Shown: positions 8,538 through 17,911, numbered from the stretch's first letter. The stretch: 64,000 bases of DNA from CAZVPF01 sp964628195 (GCA_964628195.1 CAZVPF010000006.1:1-64000); one strand, 5' to 3'. Program-made: numbers and translations. Notes: generated by a model from the letters alone, not told the origin.

Positions 8538-10982
8538 ATGATGAAAGCAAATAAGTTAAAAGTCAAAAAATATTTTCTGATGCTTTTATTGCCGGCATTG
8601 GTGCTTGCAGGGCAGGTTTTTGCTTACACGGGCGAGGACCCCAACGCGCTGGAGGTTTATAACCGCACGACCGACTGGGTGGCGGCGAGTCACACAATCG
8701 GAACGAATTCACACGGCCACTGGAGTTACCACATGATGACCAAGGCCGATATCGATGCTTACGGAAGGGGTGATGACACTTACTGGACCGCGTGCGATTA
8801 TATCATGGGTTCAGACCTGGGTTACACCGGGGGTTACCGGTTCCGTAACGAACTTCCCAAATACGTTCAGGTCGGGGCGTGGGAAACCCATATTGCCGGT
8901 GAATGGAACAAGAGCACCAATGACGATCTTGACTACAGGGAAAGTGAAATGGCTGTTGTTTTCACTGCCCCTGAGAACGGCAACTACAACGTTGTCGGTG
9001 ATCTTTACTGGAGTAACGAGCATTTGACAGACCCGAGGGCTTACGTTCATATAGGCACGGTCAAGTCCGGTGTTTATACGAACATCTGGTCAAGTGAGAT
9101 GCTTCGCGGGCCCGGCGGAGATTATACGCAAATGATCGATCCGGCCAACCCAGAAGCGGTTCCGGGCTTTACGGATAACGCGGCACTGAAGGATATCCGC
9201 CTTGACGCGGGTGAACAGCTATTGATCATTCTGCAGACGGGGCTTTTGAACTACAGGAAGACAAACCTGCATGACTCGGCTGTTTATATCGAGCGTAACG
9301 AGGTGGGGCCGCTTGCGACTTATAACAGAAATGCGGCGTGGACAGGCGACACCCATACCGATGGTGAAAATTCGCATGGAAACTGGAGTTATCACATGAT
9401 CATGGCAGATGACGTTGCTGCGTATGGTCGGGGTGATTCGACGTACTGGGTTGACATGGGATACCTTTCGGCAACGGATAAGTACCAGTACACTGAGCCG
9501 CTGCCTGCTTATTGGCTTTCCGAGGCTTACAGCAATCTTGTGAAAGCTATGTGGAACAAGTCCGACAACGATCATCTTGATTTCAGGGAAGCTGAAATGG
9601 CGATGGTATTCACCGTGCCTGCGGCAGGTGAGTATGATGTTGTGGGCCAGCTCAAGTGGAGCAATTACGGGTCAACAGACACGCGGGCGACCGTGCACGT
9701 CGGGACGATAAAGGCAGGAGAAGCCACATACAACAATGTATGGTCGAGCGTTCTGCTTCGTGATGATGACAATCTTGAACCTTACACGATGATCCCGGAA
9801 GAGAGCCCGGTCGATGTTCCAGGTTATACGGATAATCAGCTGCTTAAGGGCATACCTCTTTCAGCGGGGGACATGGTCGTAATTACGCTGCAGACGGGCG
9901 TTCTGAACTACAGGGGCGCAGTGCTGCACGACGAGGATGTTGTTATTAAGCGGTGGCCGGTTGATACGACTGTTGAGTTTGTTCGCAGCACCGATTTTAT
10001 TTCCACGACAAAATCCGGCAATTCGCACGGGACGATAGGCGCTTCTTCAGCGGATGCGTGGAAGTACTGGATCAAGCCTTTTGCATTCGACAGGCTTGAT
10101 TACCTGCCGGGCGAGCTGGAAGCGCTGAACTATGATGTCGGTCACGGAAGGTTTGAGCTGTATGACCCGGTGAGCTGGTGGGATTACCATACTTTCGCGG
10201 ATTCTTCAACATTTGAGACCGTGTGGAACACTAACGGCGTCGATTACGGCAAGCAGTCGTGGGTTGTTGCGACGTTTAAGAACCCGTACCCCGCGACCGT
10301 GGATTTCAGCATTACCGGTGAGACGACATGGGAAATGGAGCGTACAGGTACAGGCGCTCATCCGGGGATAGTCAAGTGCGAGGTCGCAGTGATCAGCTCT
10401 GATTTCTCATCCAAGTCGACGGCGTGGTCGTGGGAAGAGTCTGTCAACGGCGCTGTTGGAACCTACCCGGTTCCCGACCCGGCGTTGTACTCAGTTCCCG
10501 TCGGACCGGGCGAGTATATCGCTATCGGTTTCAGAGGCAACAGGTATAACTACCGTAATGCGATCTGGCACAATTCGGCTTTGACCATCAGCGCGGATGA
10601 GAGCAATTTCGCCAATGTAGAAGTTCAGGCAAGTCCGTCTCTGGTGAACTCGGGCATTACACCTGCGATAGGTGTGAATCCTGTAATCTCCGGCAGCGAG
10701 ATAGACCTTATCGCTGAGGACTTTGCGGGCGCGTGCCCGACAGGGTGGATGTTCGACCACTGGGAAGTTGACAGTGTGTTTTACTCCTCCGATGCTGAAA
10801 CCACACTGCTGGTGGATGCGGATACTACAGTTGTGGCGGTATTTGTTGAGAGCAACGTATGCGGTGACGTTTGCAGGCCTTATCCCTATGCGGACATAAG
10901 CGAGGACTGCGAGGTTGACTTTGACGATTTCAGGATGCTTGCCGAAGACTGGGGCCAGTGCACTGACCCATCGTGTGATTAA
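8538..10982 (+). CDS. Secreted protein with three NSHG-type repeats and half-dockerin tail
   Basis: The protein has 814 residues and a signal peptide ending near residue 29. Three repeats of a related domain follow, at about 39-255, 259-475 and 477-685. Repeats 1 and 2 are close to each other (NSHGHWSYHM / NSHGNWSYHM near the start, LLNYRKTNLHDSA / VLNYRGAVLHDED at the end). Repeat 3 is instead close to the 255-residue PEP-CTERM protein (FAFDRLDY, DYGKQSWVVATFKNP, GNRYNYRN, WHNSALTI). After these come an InlB-like repeat (about 690-775, FDHWEVD) and a tail with CGDVCRPYP plus one dockerin-like loop, SEDCEVDFDDFRMLAEDWG. No catalytic motif is recognised. Surface binding or scaffolding is likely. 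AAGGAG precedes the ATG. Confidence 0.82.
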   Translation: MMKANKLKVKKYFLMLLLPALVLAGQVFAYTGEDPNALEVYNRTTDWVAASHTIGTNSHGHWSYHMMTKADIDAYGRGDDTYWTACDYIMGSDLGYTGGYRFRNELPKYVQVGAWETHIAGEWNKSTNDDLDYRESEMAVVFTAPENGNYNVVGDLYWSNEHLTDPRAYVHIGTVKSGVYTNIWSSEMLRGPGGDYTQMIDPANPEAVPGFTDNAALKDIRLDAGEQLLIILQTGLLNYRKTNLHDSAVYIERNEVGPLATYNRNAAWTGDTHTDGENSHGNWSYHMIMADDVAAYGRGDSTYWVDMGYLSATDKYQYTEPLPAYWLSEAYSNLVKAMWNKSDNDHLDFREAEMAMVFTVPAAGEYDVVGQLKWSNYGSTDTRATVHVGTIKAGEATYNNVWSSVLLRDDDNLEPYTMIPEESPVDVPGYTDNQLLKGIPLSAGDMVVITLQTGVLNYRGAVLHDEDVVIKRWPVDTTVEFVRSTDFISTTKSGNSHGTIGASSADAWKYWIKPFAFDRLDYLPGELEALNYDVGHGRFELYDPVSWWDYHTFADSSTFETVWNTNGVDYGKQSWVVATFKNPYPATVDFSITGETTWEMERTGTGAHPGIVKCEVAVISSDFSSKSTAWSWEESVNGAVGTYPVPDPALYSVPVGPGEYIAIGFRGNRYNYRNAIWHNSALTISADESNFANVEVQASPSLVNSGITPAIGVNPVISGSEIDLIAEDFAGACPTGWMFDHWEVDSVFYSSDAETTLLVDADTTVVAVFVESNVCGDVCRPYPYADISEDCEVDFDDFRMLAEDWGQCTDPSCD

Positions 10983-10992
10983 TAACTAAAAA

Positions 10993-11023
10993 GGCGGGTG
11001 CGGGTTCAAGGGCCCGCACCGCC
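10993..11023 (+). terminator. GC-rich intercistronic hairpin (regulon 1)
   Basis: An inverted repeat of about 11 base pairs starts ten bases after the dockerin gene stop. The arms are GGCGGGTGCGGG and CCCGCACCGCC, with one bulged G. A short T-rich stretch (TGTCATTTT) follows. It lies before the pseudopilin gene and could be a partial terminator or an mRNA-stabilising processing element. A comparable hairpin occupies the same relative place in regulon 2 (45324-45356). Confidence 0.6.
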
Positions 11024-11051
11024 TGTCATTTTGAAACGAAAGGTGTTTCTA

Positions 11052-11894
11052 ATGAAGAAAAGAGCTTTCACGCTGATCGAATTATTAGTTGTGATCTCTA
11101 TTATCGCGCTGCTGCTGTCGATACTTATGCCTTCTCTGCAGAAAGCCAAGACGCTGGCAAGGAAAGTTGTATGTATGAATAACATCAAAAACCAGACTTA
11201 TGCGACGATGCTTTACATTGAAGACAACAACCAGCAGTTCCCTACGCGTCATCCGGGAGAAGACCTTCGCTACAACACTACAGACGATTCTTACTGGGAC
11301 GACAAACTTTTTCCTTATGTAAAAGACTATGATATTTTCCTGTGCCCTATCCTGGCAAGCATGTACAGAGATGATGTCAAGATGTACAAGACGGACCTGC
11401 GGGACATAGAAAAGTATAAGCATGCGCAGGCCTATATCTTCAATAGCTGGCTGAAGGGGTGGTATCCAGATGCCGGCACTGCCGGTGACTGGCCCGACAG
11501 GCACGAACCAACTCCCGGAATAATACCAGTTCCGTTGAAATCGACCCAGGTGAAGTCCGCTTCGAGCGTAGTTTTGATCTCTGACAAAGGCGGTATAGGG
11601 GATTCGGCGACAAACCTGTCGAATGCGGGATTGTCACGTTTCAGTTATTTTTATAACGGCGGAATAAGGTTTATGCCGGATATTATGCCCGCTCATGAAG
11701 TTAATTATAAAGCAAACGGCGGAGTTATACCCTTCCATAATATCAGGGAGTGTTCGGGTGGAGTTTCCCTGGGCTTTACAGACGGTCATTGCGAACAAGT
11801 GGCAAGGTTTGATTATACGTTAGAAACAGTTACTAACAGAACGCCGCCCAAGCCGGGCCTGAAGATAAACCCCAGCGGGGCCGAATGGGAATAA
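11052..11894 (+). CDS. Type II secretion-like pseudopilin / prepilin-type protein (regulon 1)
   Basis: The 280-residue protein has a class III signal: MKKRA followed by FTLIELLVVISIIALLLS. This is the site for prepilin peptidase and the hydrophobic helix that packs pilus-like fibres. The conserved Glu at mature position 5 is present, but the residue before the cut is Ala, not the commoner Gly. The C-terminal part contains a His...Asp-Gly element (FHNIRECSGGVSLGFTDG), like the prepilin-type 'H-X9-DG' proteins abundant in planctomycetes, though the spacing here is longer. I chose ATG 11052, preceded by AAAGG, over an upstream GTG that lies within the hairpin. It overlaps or abuts the following lyase gene, so the two are translationally close. 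It may belong to a surface or secretion fibre dedicated to this locus. Confidence 0.87.
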   Translation: MKKRAFTLIELLVVISIIALLLSILMPSLQKAKTLARKVVCMNNIKNQTYATMLYIEDNNQQFPTRHPGEDLRYNTTDDSYWDDKLFPYVKDYDIFLCPILASMYRDDVKMYKTDLRDIEKYKHAQAYIFNSWLKGWYPDAGTAGDWPDRHEPTPGIIPVPLKSTQVKSASSVVLISDKGGIGDSATNLSNAGLSRFSYFYNGGIRFMPDIMPAHEVNYKANGGVIPFHNIRECSGGVSLGFTDGHCEQVARFDYTLETVTNRTPPKPGLKINPSGAEWE

Positions 11895-11911
11895 AATACA
11901 AGGTGATCGAT

Positions 11912-14614
11912 ATGAAGTTGATTTGCACTTTTTTTTGTATAATTACCATATTTGTATCGGCTGGGGTGATAACCGCGAGCCCTCAAGGCGCAGCCGACGA
12001 GTTGTTTTCTTATATAGACCTTGACGCGCCGGAGCTATCGGGCGTGAAAAGTTATTATCAATCGGGTCAGTATACCGAGGCTCTTGACGCATACAGGGAT
12101 ATATTTCTTGATAACATTTACCAGTTGAGCTTTTCGGATTTGCCGAGTTACAGTTCCAACGCCGACGATATCCTTAACAGCAACATTGTCAGGATGAACA
12201 ATCTCGAAGGTGGTTATGAGTCGCATGACATAGGGGCGCCGGGGAGCGTGGACTGGTTTTTTGCGACAAGCTTTGAGCACTGGACCTATTACCTTTCCAA
12301 CATGCACTGGACGAGCAGCCTGATCGATAAATATGCCCAGTCGCCTTCGGTTAATACCGCTTATCTTGAGAAGTGGCTCGACCTCTGGCGGGATTTTTCA
12401 TTGAATAACTATGACCAGTGGAACGCGATACGGGGGACCGCCGAGGAGGATGATTACGGCGGACTGTTCACCAACATCTGGCTGCACCGTCTGATTTTGG
12501 GCGACCGTGTTAAGTACCTTTTTTCCCAGTTGTCGACGGCATCGAAGGCGGACCTTGCGACGACCAAGTCGATTATCGAGGGCGAAAAGCTGGCATGGAT
12601 ACTCTCGGAGATGGCGGAGCGGAACATGCCGCGTCTTAACAGCACGATTCACGGGGGGGTGCCGAACCAGGTTATATCCTCTGCGCTGGGGTTGGCGCAG
12701 TCGGGGTTCGGGTTCATTTATTTTAACGACGCCGCGACGTGGAAAGCGACGGGTGAGTTTGAGATACAGGATTACCTGACGACATATTACATGGCTGACG
12801 GCACGGATATGGAGCAGTCGTTTAATTATAACGGTTCGATGATAAATATCGGGATGGATTTCCAGGACCTTTACCAGAGCAGCGGCGACCCGATGCCCGG
12901 CTGGGTGAGCGATTATGCCCAGGCTATGCTCTACAGGTTCAGGATGCTGGGGGCGATTGTCCGTCCCAACGGCATGCTGCCGGGGCTTGACCTGCAAAGC
13001 GACACTGACGCATACAGCAGGCTAAGCGGTTACCAGGCCTATTTTAACGATACACTTGCGGGGCAGATAATCGACCACACATGGATGCTGTCACCGAGCG
13101 AGCCTGCGCCTTTTTTTGATTCGATCTATTTTCCGTTCGGCGGGTACGCTGTTATCCGTGACGGGTGGGATAATAACGCGAACCATCTTTTCATGAAAGT
13201 TTCACGGATGGGCAAAGGGCACATGGATCAGAGTTCCAACCAGGTGCAAATAACCGCTTTTGGAAAAACTATGCTTGTCGATTCGGGCGGTTCGCTTTAT
13301 GTCAGCGATTACAGGAATCAGTATTTTCGTGACTCTTTCGCCCATAACACCATTATCGTAGACGGTAAGAGTCAATATATGGGCGGTGAGCATTGGCCTG
13401 CTTATACGACACCGCTTTCAAACAGGTATTTGACCGGCGGGGAGTTTGATTTTGTCGAGGGCTCTTTCGGCAGCGGCATTAACGGCGGATACGGTGACGG
13501 CGCGATGGAGATAACCGATGTAACTCATAAGCGGGAGGTCAGTTTTTTACGGAACGCGGGAGTTTATGTTATAGTCGACCGCATTGAAAGCGCGGGCAGT
13601 CACAGCTACACTCAGATATGGAACTTTGACAAGGGTTTCGCGAAAGATGAGGTTAGCCTTGCCGCTGTGGACAAGATTCTTACGGTTAAGGAGTTTCAGC
13701 CCAACGTAGCGATTTACAATTTTTCAGAACACGCGCCGCTGTCTTACACACGTTATCATGGTTATTATGACGGCATCAATGTTTTCGGCTGGGCCAAGAA
13801 CAGCCTGGGCAACGGATACACCGCTGCTGTTGACACTCACAGGTCCTGGACAGGGACCGGTGAGCAATTGCTGGTTACGCTTGTTGCGCCTATGAACTGG
13901 GACAACGAACCTGTTACGGTTAATTCGAGCACGGCGACGAGCGATTTGACAGGTTTTGAGGCAGTTAGCACTTCCGGTGAGACGATCAAATATACTGCAA
14001 GGAAGACGGCGGGTTCAATAACCATTGACGATATTAGTGTAAGCGCGGAGAGCCTGCTTGTTACCGACGACGGAAGCGTTGTTCGCGGTGTTGCTCTCGG
14101 ATGCAGTTCTTTTGATTATATGGGCAACCCGCAGTCCATTGTTTCCACGGATTTTGAGTTTATTATTGAGAACGGTATTTTTTCGGTTGTTTCCGATGTT
14201 ACTGTGCCGTCGATCTTTAACTGGATCGAGGACGGAACTCAGACAAGGCCGGCATACTTTGACACCGTGGATATTGAAATCCAGGTTCAGCCGCCTGATG
14301 TCACTACCGTTAATCCTTCTGCGGGTGTTTATAATATGGCAGTGAATACGGAGTATGTTTTGCAGGCGGAGGATTATATCAACTGCCCGGCTGTTGACAG
14401 GTTCAGTCACTGGCTTGTTGACGGTGTGTTTTATTCCGATGAGCCTGAGCTGAGTATGACAGCGACTGCAAGCATTAGTGTTACGGCTGTGTTTACGGAT
14501 GACAGGCAATGCGGCGATATATGTCACCCTGTCCCCCGTTCGGATATTAACGGGGACTGCAGGGTTGGGGTGATAGATCTTTCCATGCTTGCAGAGGCCT
14601 GGCTTACAGATTGA
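11912..14614 (+). CDS. Heparinase II/III-type polysaccharide lyase with half-dockerin tail
   Basis: This 900-residue secreted protein probably cleaves a uronate-containing polysaccharide by beta-elimination. It has a signal peptide (about 1-22) and an alpha/alpha-toroid region to about residue 395, with the motif DGTDMEQSFNYN near 295. A heparinase II/III-like beta-sheet domain begins near 406 (FPFGGYAVIRDGW), with KGHMDQSSN near 435 and SFAHNTIIVDGKSQ after it. The tail carries an InlB-like repeat (about 790-865, FSHWLVDGVFYSD), CGDICHPVP and one dockerin-like loop (NGDCRVGVIDLSMLAEAWL). I chose ATG 11912, with AAGGTG seven bases upstream; an in-frame ATG at 11885 would overlap the pseudopilin gene. 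The lyase family number cannot be fixed by eye. Confidence 0.87.
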   Translation: MKLICTFFCIITIFVSAGVITASPQGAADELFSYIDLDAPELSGVKSYYQSGQYTEALDAYRDIFLDNIYQLSFSDLPSYSSNADDILNSNIVRMNNLEGGYESHDIGAPGSVDWFFATSFEHWTYYLSNMHWTSSLIDKYAQSPSVNTAYLEKWLDLWRDFSLNNYDQWNAIRGTAEEDDYGGLFTNIWLHRLILGDRVKYLFSQLSTASKADLATTKSIIEGEKLAWILSEMAERNMPRLNSTIHGGVPNQVISSALGLAQSGFGFIYFNDAATWKATGEFEIQDYLTTYYMADGTDMEQSFNYNGSMINIGMDFQDLYQSSGDPMPGWVSDYAQAMLYRFRMLGAIVRPNGMLPGLDLQSDTDAYSRLSGYQAYFNDTLAGQIIDHTWMLSPSEPAPFFDSIYFPFGGYAVIRDGWDNNANHLFMKVSRMGKGHMDQSSNQVQITAFGKTMLVDSGGSLYVSDYRNQYFRDSFAHNTIIVDGKSQYMGGEHWPAYTTPLSNRYLTGGEFDFVEGSFGSGINGGYGDGAMEITDVTHKREVSFLRNAGVYVIVDRIESAGSHSYTQIWNFDKGFAKDEVSLAAVDKILTVKEFQPNVAIYNFSEHAPLSYTRYHGYYDGINVFGWAKNSLGNGYTAAVDTHRSWTGTGEQLLVTLVAPMNWDNEPVTVNSSTATSDLTGFEAVSTSGETIKYTARKTAGSITIDDISVSAESLLVTDDGSVVRGVALGCSSFDYMGNPQSIVSTDFEFIIENGIFSVVSDVTVPSIFNWIEDGTQTRPAYFDTVDIEIQVQPPDVTTVNPSAGVYNMAVNTEYVLQAEDYINCPAVDRFSHWLVDGVFYSDEPELSMTATASISVTAVFTDDRQCGDICHPVPRSDINGDCRVGVIDLSMLAEAWLTD

Positions 14615-14682
14615 TTATTATATTTTTACTGCCGCAAGTATGCCCGCCTGAATGTTAAATTGCCAAAAAGTGCGCACAAAAA

Positions 14683-17600
14683 ATGTCAACAGATATTTAT
14701 CGGGACTACATGAAAGAAACTGAACTTAAAAAAATTAAAGAAGAAAGAAACTCCGCCCGGGTCGGCAGGATGTTTTATTTTGCATTAACGTTTTTAACAC
14801 TGTCTTTTTGCTGTATTTGCTGCGGTGCGAGCTTGGAGGAGATATCGCATGAGTTTTTTTCGCGTGTCGACCTCGAACGGCCCGAATTAGCGGCAATTAA
14901 AAACGAATACCTGTCGGGCGATCATGTCGCCGCACTGGACGGTTACCGTGATATATTCGTAGACAGGATGGCAGGCCTGGATTTAGGAAGCGCGGAGGGG
15001 TTCTGGAGCCAGGGCGCGACTTCGACTTCCATGGCTTATGCGGGCACGATCAAGATGGACGCGATGGGGACCGGTTACTGCACCTATACAATAGGTGTGC
15101 CCGGCAGCGTCGAATGGTTTCCGCTTGTGGATTGCTATATTGACTTTGGCCGTGACGTTTCGTCGATGCACTGGACGGGCATTATCGTTAAAGGTTACCT
15201 TGATGGGCAGCCGGTAAGCTACCTGGAAAGGTTCTGCGACTATTGGGACGATTTTTCGACCAACTGGATGGATGAGCGTCCGCCGAACGGGTATCCTTAC
15301 AGCGATACGCTTCACTGGGCCTGGAAATCCGGTTTGTACCTTGCATGGCGAACCGACAATTTCATGCGTTTTTACTGTGCTGCCTGCAAGCATTCTCCAT
15401 CTCAGGCCAAGGCTGCGATTTCCGGGGGACAACTTGCCAATATTCTTAACCAGCTTACCACGCTGGAGATACCCGACCTTGCAGGTTTTAGATATCCTGC
15501 AACTCCCAACCAGCAGGTGCTCGCGATACAGGCACTGCTTAAGGCGTCTGCGGCCCTTGAGGATTTTAAGGATGTTGACACCTGGAGGCAGTTTGCCCTT
15601 GCAAAGGCCGAAGAATATGTAACTGCGGGAAACTACCTTGCAGACGGATCGGACCAGGAGCAGTCATTTAATTACAACTGGGGCCTGATCGATTCGGCGC
15701 AGCAAATGATCGACCTGATAAACGAGATATTCCCGGATAATGAACAGGCCCAGGAGGTTGCGGCCAAGCTGACGGAGGCTAAAATTTATCGCAACCGTTT
15801 CCTGGAGCTTCTGAAAAGCCCGATCGGCAGCACCCCGGCGACGGGAACTTCGAGTATGACGGTTCCGACGACTTATACGGCGAACAGCTATAATAATTTC
15901 AGCTCGATCTATTTTCCTTACGGGGGTTACAGTATCCTGCGGTCGGGATGGGAAAGCCTTGCTCGTTATTTATTTTTCAAGAGCAGCAGGATCGGTTACG
16001 GCCATTATGTCGAGGACGGGCTGAGTTTGACTTTGTGTGCTTACGGGAAAAACCTGCTGATCTCAGGCGGGCCGAACAGTTACAGCGGGGAACCGGCGGA
16101 TGTTTATTACAGGTCCTCTTTTTCACGGAACACTATCGCAGTTGACGGGCATGGTCAAAGTTCACGGGCGGGGAACGAGCTGCCGTCGAACGGCTACCCG
16201 GAGCCTATTGATGCGCTTTGGCACAGTTCAGCGAGTTTTGATTATATAGAAGGTTTTTACCCGTATGGTTACGGGGACAAGATCACAGATGTGAGTCATG
16301 AACGTGCGGTGCTGCACATTAAAAACCCTGCAATGTTCATCGTTGTCGACCGATTGCGGACGGGCGAACCGCACAGCTATAATCTTACCTGGGGATTTGA
16401 TTCAGCTTTTAACAGCAACGAAGTTGTTTATGACCCGGCAAATAAAAAGATATACACCAATAAGAGCGGTCATCCGAATTTAATGATACAGCATTTTACC
16501 GGGGCTAATCTTTCGGCGGAGATGTATCACGGCGACTATGGCGTCAGCAGCCCTGACGCGGTAGGAGTGGACTGGCTGGGCTGGTATACACCGGTTTCAG
16601 GGCACAGTAATAATATCGCCAAAGTTGATGCACACTTAAGGTGGGACGGAAGCGGCGATCAGCAGGTAGTGAGCCTTTTGTATCCTCAAAACGGGACGAG
16701 TTTTGACATTGAGACGATGGTATCCCATGACAATGGGTTTGATCTGACCCTTAACAGCGATGCGAAGCTGAGCTTTCGGGCGGGTTTGACAGGGCAGAAC
16801 CTTACTGCTGGGGGTGTGAGTGTTTCAGGCGAAACGCTTGCGGTCCGGGAAGTTCCCGGCGAGCCACTGAGGGGGATTGTGACAGGATGCTTCGAGAAGA
16901 GCATCGAGATCGACGGGCAAGTTAAGGACAGCGGCTGTGAGGACTTTGAGTTCAGGTGGAACAACAGCATTATTGAAATTGACAGGATAACAGTGCCCGA
17001 TCAATTTCATTGGCAGGGTGAGGGGGGGGAAATGTTCCCGGTTTATAACGACGTGCCTGCAGAGCCGGTGACGACGGGGGATTTTAACGGCGACGGGGAT
17101 ATCAACTTTTTGGACTTTGTGAGTGTTTGTTCTGCGTGGATGAAAGAATATAATCCCGTCGACCCGGACCCGGATGTGGTAATGCCGGATATTTTTACCG
17201 ACGGGCTGATAGATTTAAACGATCTTAAAGTTTTTTCACAGAAATGGCTTAAAAAATCGCCTTTACTGTGGTGGGCCTTTACGGAAGATGATATCGTCCA
17301 GGCGCAAGACCTGGGAGCCCTGGGTTTGCCGGGGCAACTGTCGGGAGAGCCTTCCTGGGCGAGTGATTGTCCGGCTTCGTCCCGTGCTTTAGTTCTTGAC
17401 GGAGTGGATGACCTTGTGACCGCAGAATCATTCGACTCGATAACCGGCAGCGCTGCAAGGACCGTATCGGTATGGATCAAAACGGGAAAATGCGGATACA
17501 TCGCAAGCTGGGGCGAAGAAAGCACGGAAGGCCAGGCATTTAGCCTTGTTATACAGGACCAATACGGCCTGGCTGGAACGGTTGCGGTTTTAGCGGGCAA

Positions 17601-17886
17601 CGGGTACCGCGTCGGGAGGACGGATCTTCGTGACGGGCAGTGGCACCATGTAGCGGCGGTGCTGCCGGATGACGGAACGGCGGATATATGGGAGGCAAAG
17701 CTTTACGTGGACGGAGTTGAAGAAAGATACAGCGCTTTTCGGAGCAAGCCGGTCGACACGAGCCCGGGGGCTTTGAGGCTCGGAGCAGATTTGCAAGGCA
17801 ATAATCATTTTGAAGGCTCTATGGACGAGTTCAAGATTTTTAATTCCGCTTTGGACTCTTTTTCGATTGCAGATATAATGCTTTGA
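14683..17886 (+). CDS. Heparinase II/III-type lyase with internal dockerin and C-terminal LamG domain
   Basis: The 1067-residue protein is a paralogue of the preceding lyase. The toroid region has DGSDQEQSFNYN near residue 324. The beta-sheet domain starts near 409 (FPYGGYSILRSGW), with GYGHYVEDG near 437 and SFSRNTIAVDGHGQ later. Two dockerin-type loops follow (about 799-860, FNGDGDINFLDF and FTDGLIDLNDLKVFSQKWL), then a concanavalin/LamG-like domain to the end (WWAFTEDD...DGVDDLVTAESF...GQWHHVAAVL...FEGSMDEFKIF). The start is uncertain. The ATG at 14683 gives a charged extension before the hydrophobic segment; ATG 14770 would give a cleaner signal peptide (MFYFALTFLTLSFCCICC) but has a poor ribosome site. 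The dockerin is internal, unlike in the other proteins. It probably acts outside the cell on the same substrate as its neighbours. Confidence 0.85.
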   Translation: MSTDIYRDYMKETELKKIKEERNSARVGRMFYFALTFLTLSFCCICCGASLEEISHEFFSRVDLERPELAAIKNEYLSGDHVAALDGYRDIFVDRMAGLDLGSAEGFWSQGATSTSMAYAGTIKMDAMGTGYCTYTIGVPGSVEWFPLVDCYIDFGRDVSSMHWTGIIVKGYLDGQPVSYLERFCDYWDDFSTNWMDERPPNGYPYSDTLHWAWKSGLYLAWRTDNFMRFYCAACKHSPSQAKAAISGGQLANILNQLTTLEIPDLAGFRYPATPNQQVLAIQALLKASAALEDFKDVDTWRQFALAKAEEYVTAGNYLADGSDQEQSFNYNWGLIDSAQQMIDLINEIFPDNEQAQEVAAKLTEAKIYRNRFLELLKSPIGSTPATGTSSMTVPTTYTANSYNNFSSIYFPYGGYSILRSGWESLARYLFFKSSRIGYGHYVEDGLSLTLCAYGKNLLISGGPNSYSGEPADVYYRSSFSRNTIAVDGHGQSSRAGNELPSNGYPEPIDALWHSSASFDYIEGFYPYGYGDKITDVSHERAVLHIKNPAMFIVVDRLRTGEPHSYNLTWGFDSAFNSNEVVYDPANKKIYTNKSGHPNLMIQHFTGANLSAEMYHGDYGVSSPDAVGVDWLGWYTPVSGHSNNIAKVDAHLRWDGSGDQQVVSLLYPQNGTSFDIETMVSHDNGFDLTLNSDAKLSFRAGLTGQNLTAGGVSVSGETLAVREVPGEPLRGIVTGCFEKSIEIDGQVKDSGCEDFEFRWNNSIIEIDRITVPDQFHWQGEGGEMFPVYNDVPAEPVTTGDFNGDGDINFLDFVSVCSAWMKEYNPVDPDPDVVMPDIFTDGLIDLNDLKVFSQKWLKKSPLLWWAFTEDDIVQAQDLGALGLPGQLSGEPSWASDCPASSRALVLDGVDDLVTAESFDSITGSAARTVSVWIKTGKCGYIASWGEESTEGQAFSLVIQDQYGLAGTVAVLAGNGYRVGRTDLRDGQWHHVAAVLPDDGTADIWEAKLYVDGVEERYSAFRSKPVDTSPGALRLGADLQGNNHFEGSMDEFKIFNSALDSFSIADIML

Positions 17887-17911
17887 AACAGTAACTTTAA
17901 ATGGAGTATAA

